64,000 nucleotides of DNA, taken from Xestospongia bergquistia. Its lineage: Eukaryota; Porifera; Demospongiae; Haplosclerida; Petrosiidae. The notes below the pieces were generated by a model. It was given only the letters and a program-made list of their open reading frames with translations, ran no database searches and was not told where the DNA came from. A program made the position numbers and the translations under genes. The DNA lies in NCBI GenBank assembly GCA_963965975.1, contig OZ014415.1:8223057-8287056 (forward strand), in the 5' to 3' direction. How positions within the stretch are numbered: position 1 is the first letter of the stretch; each line of letters begins with the position of its first letter. This document shows, one piece after another, positions 11,598 through 23,929 of this stretch.

Positions 11598-14218
11598 ATG
11601 TCTTTTAATACTAGGAGAATAAACATTGTAATTTATGGCTCACTCCAGACCACTGCAGTTACAAAAACCCCAATACTAAAACAGGTAGGTCAAAATTTCT
11701 CTGAAAGCAGTCCTCTCTATTTTGTATTATAGCTCCCGTCTTTTTTCCTTTTCTTTCTCTCTCTAATAAACTTATTAATTTCTTTAACTTCACTGTTTGT
11801 CATTCACCAATTATCACTAACCTTGTATAAAGTTGTAATTGTCCAAAAAATCTCTCTAAAAAAATTTTAAGTTTATTTGGCATTCGTTGTTTTATTACTA
11901 ATTTAATAATTGTACCAGATTCATTATTAATATTATTATAATCATTTCTCTTTATCTCCAATTTTAAAATCAAATTGTGTAACTTTTAATTTAAAAATTA
12001 TTATTACTATTATATCATATAATATAATATAATATTAGTATGAAAATTTTTTGAATGTCTATTAATGTATTTGTGTTTACATTATTATTACTGTCATGAT
12101 ACATGTCATTTGTTAATATTATATATAACATTCATTTATCAATTTCCAACTCTACATTTTACTATAACTGTGTGAATCCAACTACAAGAAACCACCCCTT
12201 GTCATAACAGACAGTTATGTAGTAGTATGAGATAATGTAGATATGTTATCTGTATTATCTAATGTTTATTCAGTGTTACAGACAAGAGCACTGGCCTTGT
12301 CTAAGCTTAGTCCATTATCTGTTGGCCCTGCTATTGTGATAGTTCAAATGACAAGGTAATGGACCATTTCTTGTGGCGTGTCACGTTTATTTATTACAAG
12401 CAAATTAAAGAATAATGTTTGTTTATACAATACAATGTACTTGCTTGTACTTTCCCTGTTGGCCAAATCATGTGTCACCAAAAAAGTACACCTACTCTTT
12501 GAATTCATTTGATCTTATCATAACGGAGGATGTGTGTGGCTACTACAAAATTACGTGAATATTTTGACAGTGTAACTCAAGTCTAAACAAGGACAACTTA
12601 AACATAGACGCGTTAACCACTGCAAACAATGAAGATCAGTGTGGGGGACTATTTTATCAACATACTATGTTGTCTGGATGTTTGTGTGAGTAAAGAGAAT
12701 TAGGGCCGTTGGAACAATGGTATAATAGGGACTATTAAAGGTTACAAAAAGTGCAGATTATATAACACATTCTTATCATAATATTCCCATAGTAATTGGT
12801 TGACAACACAAACTAATGGTTCCCTAACCATTTTTGGACTAATGCATGACGTTCTTTTGGTTGAGTTGCAAAATATTCTTTCTGTTCGTCGGAATACTTT
12901 TGTAGAGCAGGCCAGTCCATGACGTCACGATACGTCCAATCTTGCCAATTAAAATTAAATTTCTCCATTAACTCAATCAAACGCTCTCGACTTGATACAC
13001 AGTTCACTGGCTCCCTTTGTCGTAATTCATCCCCGATAAGCACGTCTTGAAATATAAGCACACCCCTAAACGCAAACCATCCCCCATATTTTGGATGCAT
13101 AGAGACCCCATAAATGTTTGTCTTAGCTTCCCAAGGTGGATTTAGTACATCTTTCCTTTGATAATAATAGGCCGCCCCAGTTACATGTCCAGCTGTTTGG
13201 AGTAATATTTTGGGTCGTCTGTTTGGTAATATTTCAAAGTCTTGAATAAACGTGGTTTTGTATTGTTTTAGTGTATCTTGTAATCTTTTGAATTCTGTTT
13301 TAAAACATTCGTCAAGTGGGTCTAGATCACCTTCTTTGTATTTGTGAATAATGTATGGCTTGAAGAGATAGTCAAACATAGCTGGTGTGTTTAGTACTAA
13401 AATGGCTAATGTATCATCGTTATATGGCAAATGAAATTGTGGCAGTACACAATGATTGTACCATTTAATCTATTGAGGAGAGAGAGAGAGAGAGAGAGAA
13501 ATAGGAGGGGAGGGAAGAGAAAGAAGGGAGGGATGACATTTGTCTTGCAGTTTATTGTTACTAAGCATACTACAAACATTTGTACCTTAAAAGGATACAA
13601 TTCTAATCCTTTCCCTTCTACTGCTTTAGTCAAAACATCAACTATTGTTTCCAACAAAGTCTCCATCTTTAGTGGACCACGTGGGCTATGAATCTCATTA
13701 CAAGTCCCTCCTCACGCATGCCAAACCACCCCCTTATAATAATTACTGTGAAGAGTGCTGACTTTTTGGGATGTGCTCTGGAAAAGGATCATTAGCAGAA
13801 ATGACTGATTTGCAATTAAAAGACATCAAGTTAGTGAACCATGACTATTACCGATTCATCAGAATCGTATATGTTACACGAAGTATTGTTTAAGCTGTTT
13901 GCATTGTAACACAATAGTAGCATTATACGTTGCTATATGAGATCACATTACAATAAATGCTCTATTTAAAATACCTATATACTGCCATCTTTAATTCCCC
14001 TATAGTTGGCAATCTAAACTATTAATTTATAATACTCATCGTTTCTTCCTTGCAGACCTGAACTTAATGTTTACATGTATGGCTTAAGTGGTTCAGGTCA
14101 AAACAATCTATTAAGAGAATGGGCTCACTGTTCCATGGCAAGTGCAGTAAAACAGTTTGCCAACGTACAGTTACATCTTGAGGTATAATAATCCATAATA
14201 TCTGACTGTAATAGACAT

Positions 14219-14249
<31 letters not shown>

Positions 14250-17200
14250 AATTTGGTTGAGAAGGAATCATGTTGATATGCAAAAAGTCATTGTTTGTGT
14301 TAATGGAATTAATTAATATGGTTAATTCTCAATTTTATGGTTAATTCTCAATTTTATATCGTTATTATATTTTATATGAAAGTAGGTATGTTATCGTTTA
14401 TAGCAGATGCAGGCAATGTCACTAGATCATGTTAGTGATAGTGTGAGATGTCTTTTAATGAATTGGTACTCAAGACTTAGTTTTGGAGTAGCATCGATAC
14501 TTTTAAATTCTCTTTTGTTAAAACAGACAGCTTAAATATTACTGTTAGTATTTTCTATGACAAACAAAATGTATTCAGGCACTGCTATTTATAACAAGGC
14601 TTTCAGAACTGAAACTTATAAATTTGAGTTTGGAAGTTTGGGTTTGGAAGTTTGAAGGTAATGGGGCACTTGTTAGTTTGAAAAGATTTGTGATCATTTT
14701 AAATTATAGAGTCTAGAAATAATTGTTTCTGATTTAAATGATGCATTTTATTTCATGAAGCCATAACATCTATTGGTTAGTGTTATGTGTATCAATTTGT
14801 TATTGTAAATGTCTTAAATGATGGTAATGTTTGTCCACACCAACCAAGTTAGTAGGTGGCGCAAAAGAATGTAAACTCGAGGAACATTTATTGTAGTGAC
14901 TTTGTCTTTTGTATAAACACTAGTTGTGTTGAAATAGGAAGTGTTAGTTATAAGTGTGAAGACTAGACATCTTTTCTTTCTACTAATGGAATTATAGTCA
15001 TATTAAATTTAGTTTAGACTGTGAAACTAGGAGGTGGAATTTAAACATTGTTACCATAACTGGTTCTGGTACAGAAATCATTATCAATGTTGTCATACTC
15101 TAATGAATTGTTAAAATGGTAATCATTAAAATTTATAGCTTGACCATTTGACCATTATACCACTAACCACTGACCATTATATCACTAATCACTGACCATT
15201 ATACCACTAATCACTGAACATTACACAACTAATCACTGACCATTATACCACTGATCCCACTGACCACTGAACATCACACAACTAATCACTGACCATCATA
15301 CCACTGATCCCACTGACCACTGAACATTACACCACTAATCACTGACCATAAAACCACTGATCCCACTGACCACTGAACATTACACAACTAATCACTGACC
15401 ATAAAACCACTGATCCCACTGACCACTGAACATTACACAACTAATCACTGACCATTATACCACCGATCCCACTGACCACTGAACATTACACAACTAATCA
15501 CTGACCATTATACCACCGATCCCACTGACCACTGAACATTACACAACTAATCACTGACCATTATACCACTGATCCCACTGACCACTGAACATTATACCGC
15601 TGATCTTTTGATCATTTCACCATGTAACAACTGACCATTACATCACTCACTACTTACTTGACCAAAGATTCTTGATACACTAATAGTAACCTTTGATATT
15701 CATAATAACAAGATTAATGTATTACATCATCTGTCCTTTCATAGGAAGGACTATCAGAGGAGTCTTTGTCACTTTTATGTAATCCCCAGAAGATGATGAC
15801 ATCTTTAATACTTATATTCTATTCCCAGATCAATGAAGTAAGTCAGAACTATTATGCTATAGCATTAAAGTAGTCTAGTTTGAATAGCTATCGTTAAAGT
15901 ATTCTGTTGTTAAAGTTATTGTTAAAATACTGATGAACAGATAGAATAAGTAGATGAATGAACAAATTAATAACTATTTTATTGATTTTTCCAGGGAAGT
16001 GTTAATTTTGCATGGAGTTGTCTGAATACCTTACGTTCTGTTCTTGATGGCAAAGATGATAGATTGTTTCTGTTAGAAAACTCTGCAGACTTAAGTGAAG
16101 AAATTTATGGGGTAAAGTATTTATAACTTAATGACATTAGTACATAATTCATTACGAATAGTACAATATAAACCATTAAAGTTAATAATATTAATTATTA
16201 TAATAATACATGTTGCTATCAAAACAATAGATTTATATGATAGGTAAATTTGTACTACGTAATATGTCCATTATCAATCCATCTATCCATCCATCTATCC
16301 ATTCACTCGTCCTCACGTTTTATCCAAGTTCCTATTTATCCACCCACTCATATATCCTGTTAACCTGTTTATTCATTCCAGCCTCCTCCAGGCTACCAAT
16401 GGGATTCGGTACCTTTTTTAACAGCAGACATTAATAACCCAATAGAACTAACAGCATTATTCAAACAAATCATACTCCAACCATTACTAGAAACTCTATC
16501 AGACACAGATGTTCAGCAGGTATTGTTATAATCCATTAATGATTAAACACATACTCATACACAAAGAGAGAGAGTCATTAATTTAAACACTAATTCACAG
16601 TAGGGAGAAGTAAGTGAAATGCGCAGACCATTACGTCAGTGATAATTGCACTTCTAAGGAGTGTTGATTGTACACACATAACATTAATGATAGTTGGAGA
16701 CAAGTAGTGAGAGACTAGTAGGTCAGCATTCTCTATGTACAATTCTCAGTTGTTTATCTAACCTCTTACATTCCTCATGTTTGGGAAAGTGTGTATTGGT
16801 TTACTCTACAATGACAGCTGCTTGTTTTAGTACTATTGGTAGTAGATAAACCAACTATATAACAATTAGTCGAGCTTGCAGTTTTCTGAACTACACGCTA
16901 TGATGTGTTAGACAGTAACTTAGACAAAAAAATGTGTTATCATTTTATGATACTTCCATTACTGGAAAAAATTTAATTAACTGAAAATAATTTAAATAAC
17001 GAGCATAACATATATGTGTGTATGTGTATATGTATGTGTAAATATGATTCTGTGCATGTTGTAACAGTCCTATAAACTCTCACCTAGCTTTGCATACACT
17101 CAAGTCAGCATAATGACAGGATTATACTTTACTGACTCTCTGATTTATCTTTTTTTAATAGATTACTCTAGAGGCATGTAAAAAAGGACAAATTGAAGTG

Positions 17201-20200
17201 GTAAAGCTCTTGTTAAGCTCTGATCATGATCCACAACCACTCAAATGGTTAGAATACATACTTGAGGTTTTAGATACCAAATCGTGCATAGATCATATCG
17301 TTAAAAGTCTTCTTGAAATCGCTGAGCTGGCATATAATTTAGACAAACAGTCTGTTATGGACTATGTTACATCAAAATGGTCTATCACACCACGCGCTGT
17401 TCCTCTTATCACATCAAAGTTTATAAACCCATTTAACACAAAACCAGAGCACCTGCTTCTCCCTCGGCTAGGTCTGACTGTTCTTTCCCCTTCCAGCATA
17501 GCTGACTCCTCTTACACTCATATTTCATTGAGTGGAAATCAGCTTGGTACAGTTCCCGAAGAACTGTTTCAACTTCGATCATTGGAAACTCTAGATTTGT
17601 CTCATAATTCTCTTGAGAAAGTTCCGTCTTTATTACGCTGGAACTGTCCCAAATTACGAGAGTTAAATCTCTCTTTTAATTGTTTAACTGATCCTCAACG
17701 TGGAGTGATCAGACGACACATGGAGAGACGTCAAAGTTCTTTTGAGGATGAGGACCGACATGCTGAACCACAACGCAAAGTTCTTCAATTGACAAACCAT
17801 AATATCTATCCTTGTATTCATTCACTAATAAATGTCGATCTCAGTTGGAATCCTAAACTCACACAAGTTCCAGAATGGGTCTGTGTTTTACCTCATCTTG
17901 TCATTCTTAATCTCAAAGGTCTTCCAAAATTGAGAGAACTTCCCAAGAACCTTGCAAACTGGAAAAGCTTGTCCATCATTCGACTTCAGTCTGAGAAGAT
18001 GATTATTCCACCAGCTAAAATATGCGCTCAAGGTTCTCAGTCTATTATGACATATTTACGTTGTCAATTGCGAGGATCTGCAAATTATCGTCATATGAAT
18101 CTGATGTTATTAGGATGGAAGGGAGCAGGGAAAAGTACCCTTTTCAAAGGGTTACTCGGACAGAAATCGACTACTTCTTCAGTATCAATGGAGACTGGTA
18201 CATTTGATTATCGTGGTGAAACAAGAGATCGGAATACAGTGCGTGTGACATATCATGTGATTGATTTCACAGACGAAGCTATGTCCTTGTCCGTGTATCA
18301 ATGCTTCATAATACGTCGATGTGTCTACCTATGTCTGTGGGATTTAGCTGAAGGTAAGAAAGGGCTAGAGGCTCTTGTTCCTATTCTTCGTAACATCAAA
18401 TCACGTTTACCTGAAGCAAAGGTCCTATTAATCGCTACACATGCAGACCAATCCCCAGAAGTGACTTTACCTGATATATATACCTGGGAAGGAGAAATAT
18501 TCCAAGTTGATAGCCCGTCAAGTTTATATGATGAGGAGTATTCAGACTCTTATGGGTTACCTTGCCTTTCTCAGCCTATTCTTATCAATACACTGGCTAA
18601 ACAAAATATAGAGACTTTAAAGAAGTTCATTCATGTCATAGCAAGTGAATTGAAAGTTGAAAAGTCTCAAGAAAGAATGATTGAAGAGATGGTACCGCGA
18701 TCTTATACAGGTTTACAAAGTCATATTGAATCAAAAGCTAAACACTTAAAGGAACATAAAAGTATAGTACGACGTAGCGAACTTATTGATAGTTTCCGCG
18801 CAATTAGTCATCAAACTGGAGACCTTAGTGATGACGACAAAGAGTTTGCCTTAGCTTGTCAGTTTCTTCACGAATCTGGTACTATCTTTCATTACGATTC
18901 CACCTGCAACAAAGGACAGAGTGATTGTTTCTTTTTAAACGTACAATGGTTGAGCGATACTTTAGCAAAAGTTCTTAACACCTGCAAAACTGAAAAATCA
19001 AATATGGGAACCATAGACATAGCTGCATTGATGTCGGTATTGGAAGGGACTGGGATACCCAGCCTATATCATAAAACGTTTGTATATATCATGGAGAAGT
19101 ATGATCTAGTAGTGGCACTCAACATGGACAGGGAGCAGTTCCTTCTTCCCACATTCCTACTTCCTGCTCCCCCTCAGCCTCACTACCCGTGCTATGACTT
19201 AGCAAACAAAGATCTTCTCCTTCGAAATGTAATTTTTAAGTATCTTCCCGAGTCTTTTTTTTCTCGTTTACTCTCGCGCATATTTTTATATATCGATCAA
19301 CTTGCGATTCAGCTCCTCACTCTGAAACACACCTCCATAGCAGAGGAACAAGAAGTGTCACCCCAATATTGTGGTAAAACAAAGAGAGGAAAGTACTTTA
19401 AATTGGAACGAGGTGATTACATAGTACATGAGAAGGTTTTAGAAAATATGGACGATAGTGTTATTGCTGCACGCGCTTTGTCTGTCAATGAGCCTGCTAA
19501 TACAATGCAAAGAGAAGCAATATACTCAAAAATTCAAACTTTATCAAAAAACTTCATTCAGCAGCAGCTTTTTTTCCCTCTTTCAGATGTTTGGATTAAT
19601 GCTTACACTTTTTCTCGTTGTTTGCTATGGAAACGAGGAATGCATATTCAATTTCTCGACGGAACATTAGCATGGATAGAATCAGAGAGTGATTCCATCA
19701 CTATTGTGACAGTGGGTACCGAGTTAGTTCGTGTAAAAGCTCTCGTGTCATTATTGTCTTCTCTTGAAGTTGTTGCTGTAGAGAACTACTCTAATCTCAA
19801 AAGAAATACAATGATACCATGTACAGAATGCATTAAAATTTGTACTCTGGTAAAAGAAGGAACCTCGTCAGAAGAGTATTCCAGCAATGATCCTAATTCG
19901 GAATATCAATTACCATTAAATTTAGTGTCTAAAATTAATTTTTTCCCATTGCCTAATATTTTAACGAAACTGTCTCGGAAAGAAGAGGGTCCTCTGGTGT
20001 GTCAGCAATGTCAAAAAGAACCTGATTTACATGAAATGGCGCCAGATATTTTCTTTACCGACTTCCCAGGACATTTGAGATTGGAAAGAGATCAGTTGAA
20101 GTATGAGAAAAATGAAGAGACAAGCCTTGGCAAAGGTGGATATGCAGGAGTAAGTTATTAATAGTTATTAAAAGTTAGTTAAAGTTATTAAAAGCTATTA

Positions 20201-22825
20201 AAAGACACTAGCTCCTCTTTGCATTCAGTCTGACTAAATTGCTGCTATATATATAAAATGCATTCTACTAAATAATTGATGCAGACAAACAATTTTAACT
20301 GTAACACTTGTGATAATCATTATACATTCTGTGTTTCGTCAGGTATTTCAAGGAACATATAACGAAAAGCCAGTTGCTATTAAAATTTTCAGAAATGACA
20401 CCACAGACACGCTTACTGCAATGAGACGTCTTCGCTCTGAATTAAATATTCTCACTAGTATTGGTCACCCACAAATTATTAAACCGCTTGGAGTGTTACT
20501 AGAACCACTCTGTATTGTCTTCCCTCTGGCACCATTAGGATCATTGTATGATCATTTAGAGTTATGTCCCAGTGGTCTTAATGATCAAGTGTCTCATATT
20601 TTATTGCATCAGGTAAATAGTTGACAGAAAGAAAGAGACACAGAGAGAGAGAGAGAGAGGAAAGTTAGGATAAAACATCGTCATCTTTATTATTTTTATA
20701 GATTGCTGAAGGCATCAAGTACTTACATTCCCTACACATTATTCATCGTGACATAAAACCCAGTAATATTCTTGTCTGGTCATTACATCCTGTACATGGT
20801 ATCTGTATTAAGATCACTGATTGTGGTCTCTCTCAATATGCTAGTCCCTCTGGTCTTTATCAACAAAGAGGGACAGAGGATTATATGGCTCCAGAATTGT
20901 TTTTGAGTGCTAAAAAAAGAGCATATAATGAAAAAGTAAGTAAACTTCCATACATTGTAATTATCATAAGTTACTATGGTAACTATCTTAAGTCACTGTG
21001 GTAAGTACTGATGTTTACTAGTCTAGAGCTTACTAATAGTAGCTATCCTAGGTCACTGTAGTAAGTACTGATGTTTACTAGTCTAGAGCTTACTAATGAT
21101 AGCTATCCTAGGTCACTGTGGTAAGTACTAATGTTCACTAGTCTAGAGCTTACTAATGGTAGCTATCCTAGGTCACTGTGGTAAGTACTAATGTTCACTA
21201 GTCTAGAGTTTACTAATGGTAGCTCTCCTAGGTCACTGTGGTAAGTACTAATGTTCACTAGTCTAGAGCTTACTAATGGTAGCTATCCTAGGTCACTGTG
21301 GTAAGTACTAATGTTCACTAGTCTAGAGTTTACTAATGGTAGCTATCTTAGGTCACTGTAGTAAGTACTAATGTTCACTAGTCTAGAGTACTCACTTCAC
21401 ATTCTTTTATATTTCTTCATAGGTTGATATATTCTCCTTTGGAGTTCTATTATATAATGTTGTTACAGGTAAATCATTTATACCTACTCTCAATCATAAA
21501 TCAGATACTAGAGATCGTCAGTTAATGTTCCCTTGTCTCGGTTCCATTGCCACTGCAGTAGAAGAACAAAGACCTCGAGGTGACAGTGGAAATATTGCAC
21601 CAAAAGTTCTTGAAAATGGCGTCCATCCAGCTGGTAGACAAGGCCAGATAACTACCTGTATCTCAATATGTATGCAGATGTTATTTGAGGATTGTTTGGC
21701 CTTTGACCCAGACCGACGCCCGTCGGCTGATGGTGTATCTGGTCGACTGTTAATATGCATTGGTCCATCAACTCAAGAGAAAGTCATCCTTGATCAAGAT
21801 TGTCGGATAACACACTCTGTTCTTTTGTCTTCTGGAGATATTGTAGCATGGGAAGACAACATTGTTGAGAATCGTGTTATATTACTGACACGCAATACAT
21901 TGACTGTTAAGCAAGTCTTGCTAAACATTCCTGAACAACCGACAATGAATTATGTTTGTGCTTCAGTAGGGAATAAGTTGTTTGTGGCTTCTTCTACCAA
22001 AAGATTACATTGCTTTTCCATCCCAGACTTTAAAAATGTGCTCACAGCAACAGTCCTATTGCCATCATTGCCGACATGTATTCTTTCATCTGATAATGCA
22101 GATCATGTTGTTGTTGGTATGGAAGGAGGAAAAATTGCTGTCTTTAAATCCCAGAATGGCCAATCAGTTTTATCTGCTCCCCCGTTATTTTCCAACCCCT
22201 TTGATCATCTAGTTAATAAGAAAAAGTCTGCAACATGTGGAGTTGTACTTGATGATATAATTGTGTGTAACAGTGGTCGATATCTTGTGGGTTTGGATGT
22301 GGAAACTTTACAACAAAAATTTTATAAGTTGGTAAGTGAGAAAGGGACAATGCTGAAGGGGATTGTTTGTCATGGGAAGTATTTGTGGGTGTGGTTTACT
22401 GATAGCAGAGAGATAATTGTTTGTGATGTTTCTAATGGCAATCAAATTGACTCAATCAACATAAAGTAGGTATTATTTAAATTTAATATAAGCCATTTTT
22501 TATTGTTTACAGTATACTACTTCAGGACAGCATCAGTGAAATCCAGGCATCAACAGTATTGGTTACTATGGTAACAGCTAGTCCTAAAGCTATGTGGGTG
22601 GGAACGACAACTGGACACTTGTTAGGGTTTCATCACGAGAGCTTTGAGCTTATAACTGCTATACGCCAACATGCTTGTGTTGACACTGCAGTGTGTACAC
22701 CTGCTGGTATGCTGTTGGTATTTGGACGATGGTCTTGTGGTATTAGTGAACTAGAACAAGATGCCACAATGGTTGGTGGATTTGCTGTGTGGCAACTACA
22801 CGTTGATAACTTTGTACTGCAATAG
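11598..22825 (+). CDS. LRRK-like Roco protein (LRR, Roc GTPase, COR, kinase, beta-propeller)
   Basis: Eleven exons join in phase: 11598-11684, 12282-12355, 14056-14182, 15745-15837, 15995-16111, 16382-16519, 17162-20149, 20343-20612, 20702-20935, 21423-22465, 22513-22825; about 1827 residues. Order: helical N-terminus; ankyrin-like segment (ACKKGQIEVVKLLLSS, ~residue 216); LRRs (LETLDLSHNSLEKVP, ~340 and again ~430); Roc P-loop GWKGAGKST (~531) with THAD in place of the usual TKLD/THLD base-binding motif; COR; kinase from GKGGYAGVFQG (~1202) with VAIK, HRDIKPSN and DCGLS; then a WD40-like C-terminus. LRRK proteins are large scaffold kinases controlled by GTP. Oddities: the expected Roc DxxG motif reads DFTD, and the kinase DFG/DYG reads DCG. 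The two first exons are supported by phase and protein continuity only; an alternative start at 13841 also joins in phase to the exon at 14056. The start lies 15 bases after the preceding gene's stop. Confidence 0.85.
11618..11623 (+). terminator. Poly(A) signal AATAAA of the DUF4215-type gene
   Basis: AATAAA occurs 36 bases after the stop of the upstream gene, but this position is inside the first coding exon proposed for the Roco gene. The two transcripts therefore probably overlap. Confidence 0.5.
12813..13666 (-). CDS. MMACHC: MMACHC, cobalamin processing protein (CblC)
   Basis: Two exons, 13666-13586 and 13469-12813, join in phase (LELYPFK then IKWYNHC) to give about 245 residues. MMACHC removes the upper axial ligand of incoming cobalamin in the cytosol, using glutathione or reduced flavin, and hands it on for methylcobalamin and adenosylcobalamin synthesis. 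Family segments are clear: WYN..LPQFHLP, LAILVLNTPAMFD, NRRPKILLQTAGHVTGAAYY, HPKYGGWFAFRGV and FNFNWQDWTYRDV. The protein ends shortly after the conserved core and lacks the disordered Pro/Ser tail of the mammalian protein, which is usual outside vertebrates. The gene lies antisense within the second intron of the Roco gene (12356-14055). The intron of MMACHC holds a GA microsatellite. Confidence 0.95.
15140..15605. repeat. ~53-bp minisatellite of ACCAC/CACTGACC units
   Basis: Variants of a unit with CACTAATCACTGACCATTAT and ACTGATCCCACTGACCACTG alternate for about 460 bases in the Roco intron 14183-15744. The central six or seven units form a higher-order repeat of about 53 bases; the left edge is built of shorter subunits, so the array appears to have grown from a simpler motif. 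Confidence 0.9.
20965..21400. repeat. 60-bp minisatellite, about 7 copies, each with a splice-donor-like GGTAAGTA
   Basis: A 60-base unit (CTAGTCTAGAGCTTACTAAT as core) is repeated about seven times and fills most of the Roco intron 20936-21422. Every unit includes GTGGTAAGTACT or close variants, a good 5' splice donor sequence, downstream of the true donor at 20936. Confidence 0.95.
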
Positions 22826-22976
22826 TGTGTTTTTATTTGCAATAATCTTTTTTTTAGATACATGACTAGTTAACTTCTAATAAATTTTTAACAGAAGACC
22901 TGTGCTAAATTTTTATGCTTATTCATTTTAAATTTTGACATGTTGAATGAAATGTATTTATTATATATTTTAGAAG

Positions 22977-23840
22977 TCATTTTCTTTTATCAATTAATTT
23001 AGGATCATTTCTATATGCCTTTTGCAGCACCATCATACGTCTAGACTCCCATTGCTCCCCACCTTCTTCCCCCTCTCCCTCTCCTTCTGCTCCCTCGTCA
23101 TCTCTCCTCTCTTCTCTCTCTTGAGCATTAGCATGAGAAGCTTTTAGCTCATGTAGTCTTTCTTCAGACAGTAGATCATCAAATGATGTAGAGAGAGAGA
23201 GAAGATGAGGAGGTAAGTGATCTGCAAGAGAGTTCTTTAGTGATGCATAATTTGTCAATAACTGTTGGGCTTCCGTTAAGTTAGTAATCACATGACTATC
23301 AGGTGCAACCAACTTTTGTTCTCCCATGATCATAAGTTGTGAGTTAATTATTTCACCTTTTTGACCAAGGCAGAGTTTTTTACGATGTGCACATATGTAA
23401 TAAACAGACATGGATTTCAGTTTGCAAAGAATGTAATCAGCATCATAGTGATGTTCTTGTCTAAGAGTTTCATGAAGTTTTTCAACTTCATACCAATCCT
23501 GGAGACTCAATCTTATTCTGATAGTACTGGGTTGAGGCTGTGTCATGTACAGGGAATACCACATATAAATGGCGCCCACTCTTTCAACTAATGGCAATTG
23601 TTCATTGAGGGCAAGTTCAGTAGCTTGGGAGAACATCAATTCAGTTAGTAAAGTTTTTCTTAATGGTGACTTTCCTATACAATGCATAAAATAGAATTGA
23701 TTGTCCCTCCATTCTTTTTTGAAATCATTAAAATCGAAACTGTTCTTTTGAGAGAAATCCTTTATTAGCTTTTTAACATCACCACATACAGGATGATCCA
23801 TTATGAACCAAGCCGCACCCCTTTCAAGTCTCATTCCCAA
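22977..23840 (-). CDS. SNAPC1: SNAPC1, snRNA-activating protein complex subunit 1
   Basis: A single-exon frame of 287 residues from the ATG at 23840; a start at 23801 (MDHPVCGDVKKLIKDF) is about as likely and fits the family's N-terminus better. SNAPC1 (SNAP43) is a core subunit of the complex that binds the proximal sequence element of snRNA genes transcribed by RNA polymerase II and III. Family features are the conserved N-terminal domain with DFNDFKKEWRDNQFYFMH, VERVGAIYMWYSLYMTQ, IRLSLQDWYEV and HYDADYILCKLK. The C-terminal part has an acidic low-complexity run (GAEGEGEGEEGGE) and a basic end. It converges with the Roco gene (151 bases between stops) and is head-to-head with NASP. Confidence 0.9.
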   Translation of the reverse strand: MGMRLERGAAWFIMDHPVCGDVKKLIKDFSQKNSFDFNDFKKEWRDNQFYFMHCIGKSPLRKTLLTELMFSQATELALNEQLPLVERVGAIYMWYSLYMTQPQPSTIRIRLSLQDWYEVEKLHETLRQEHHYDADYILCKLKSMSVYYICAHRKKLCLGQKGEIINSQLMIMGEQKLVAPDSHVITNLTEAQQLLTNYASLKNSLADHLPPHLLSLSTSFDDLLSEERLHELKASHANAQEREERRDDEGAEGEGEGEEGGEQWESRRMMVLQKAYRNDPKLIDKRK

Positions 23841-23929
23841 TTCTCATAGGTCTGAGAACGAGTGTTATTGCACATGCTCAGTTTTTGGTCGCGGGAAACT
23901 TTGGAAAGAAAGGAATTTTTTTGGTCGTT
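23841..23929. promoter_or_regulatory. Bidirectional promoter between SNAPC1 and NASP
   Basis: The two start codons are only 89 bases apart and point away from each other, so the interval must serve both 5' ends. It holds GGTCGCGGGAAAC, with a TTTSGCGC/GCGGGAAA-like E2F site, which would suit a histone chaperone gene expressed in S phase. The E2F reading is inference from motif only. Confidence 0.6.

Noticed and set aside
12575-12700. Open stretch starting CNSSLNKDNLN after an AG, taken at first as another Roco exon
   Set aside because: Its phase does not fit the exon ending at 12355, and it has its own stop without family features.
13841-13866. Short alternative first exon (MTITDSSE) for the Roco gene
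   Set aside because: It joins in phase to 14056, but the longer start through 11598 and 12282 gives a continuous helical N-terminus. Kept only as an alternative.
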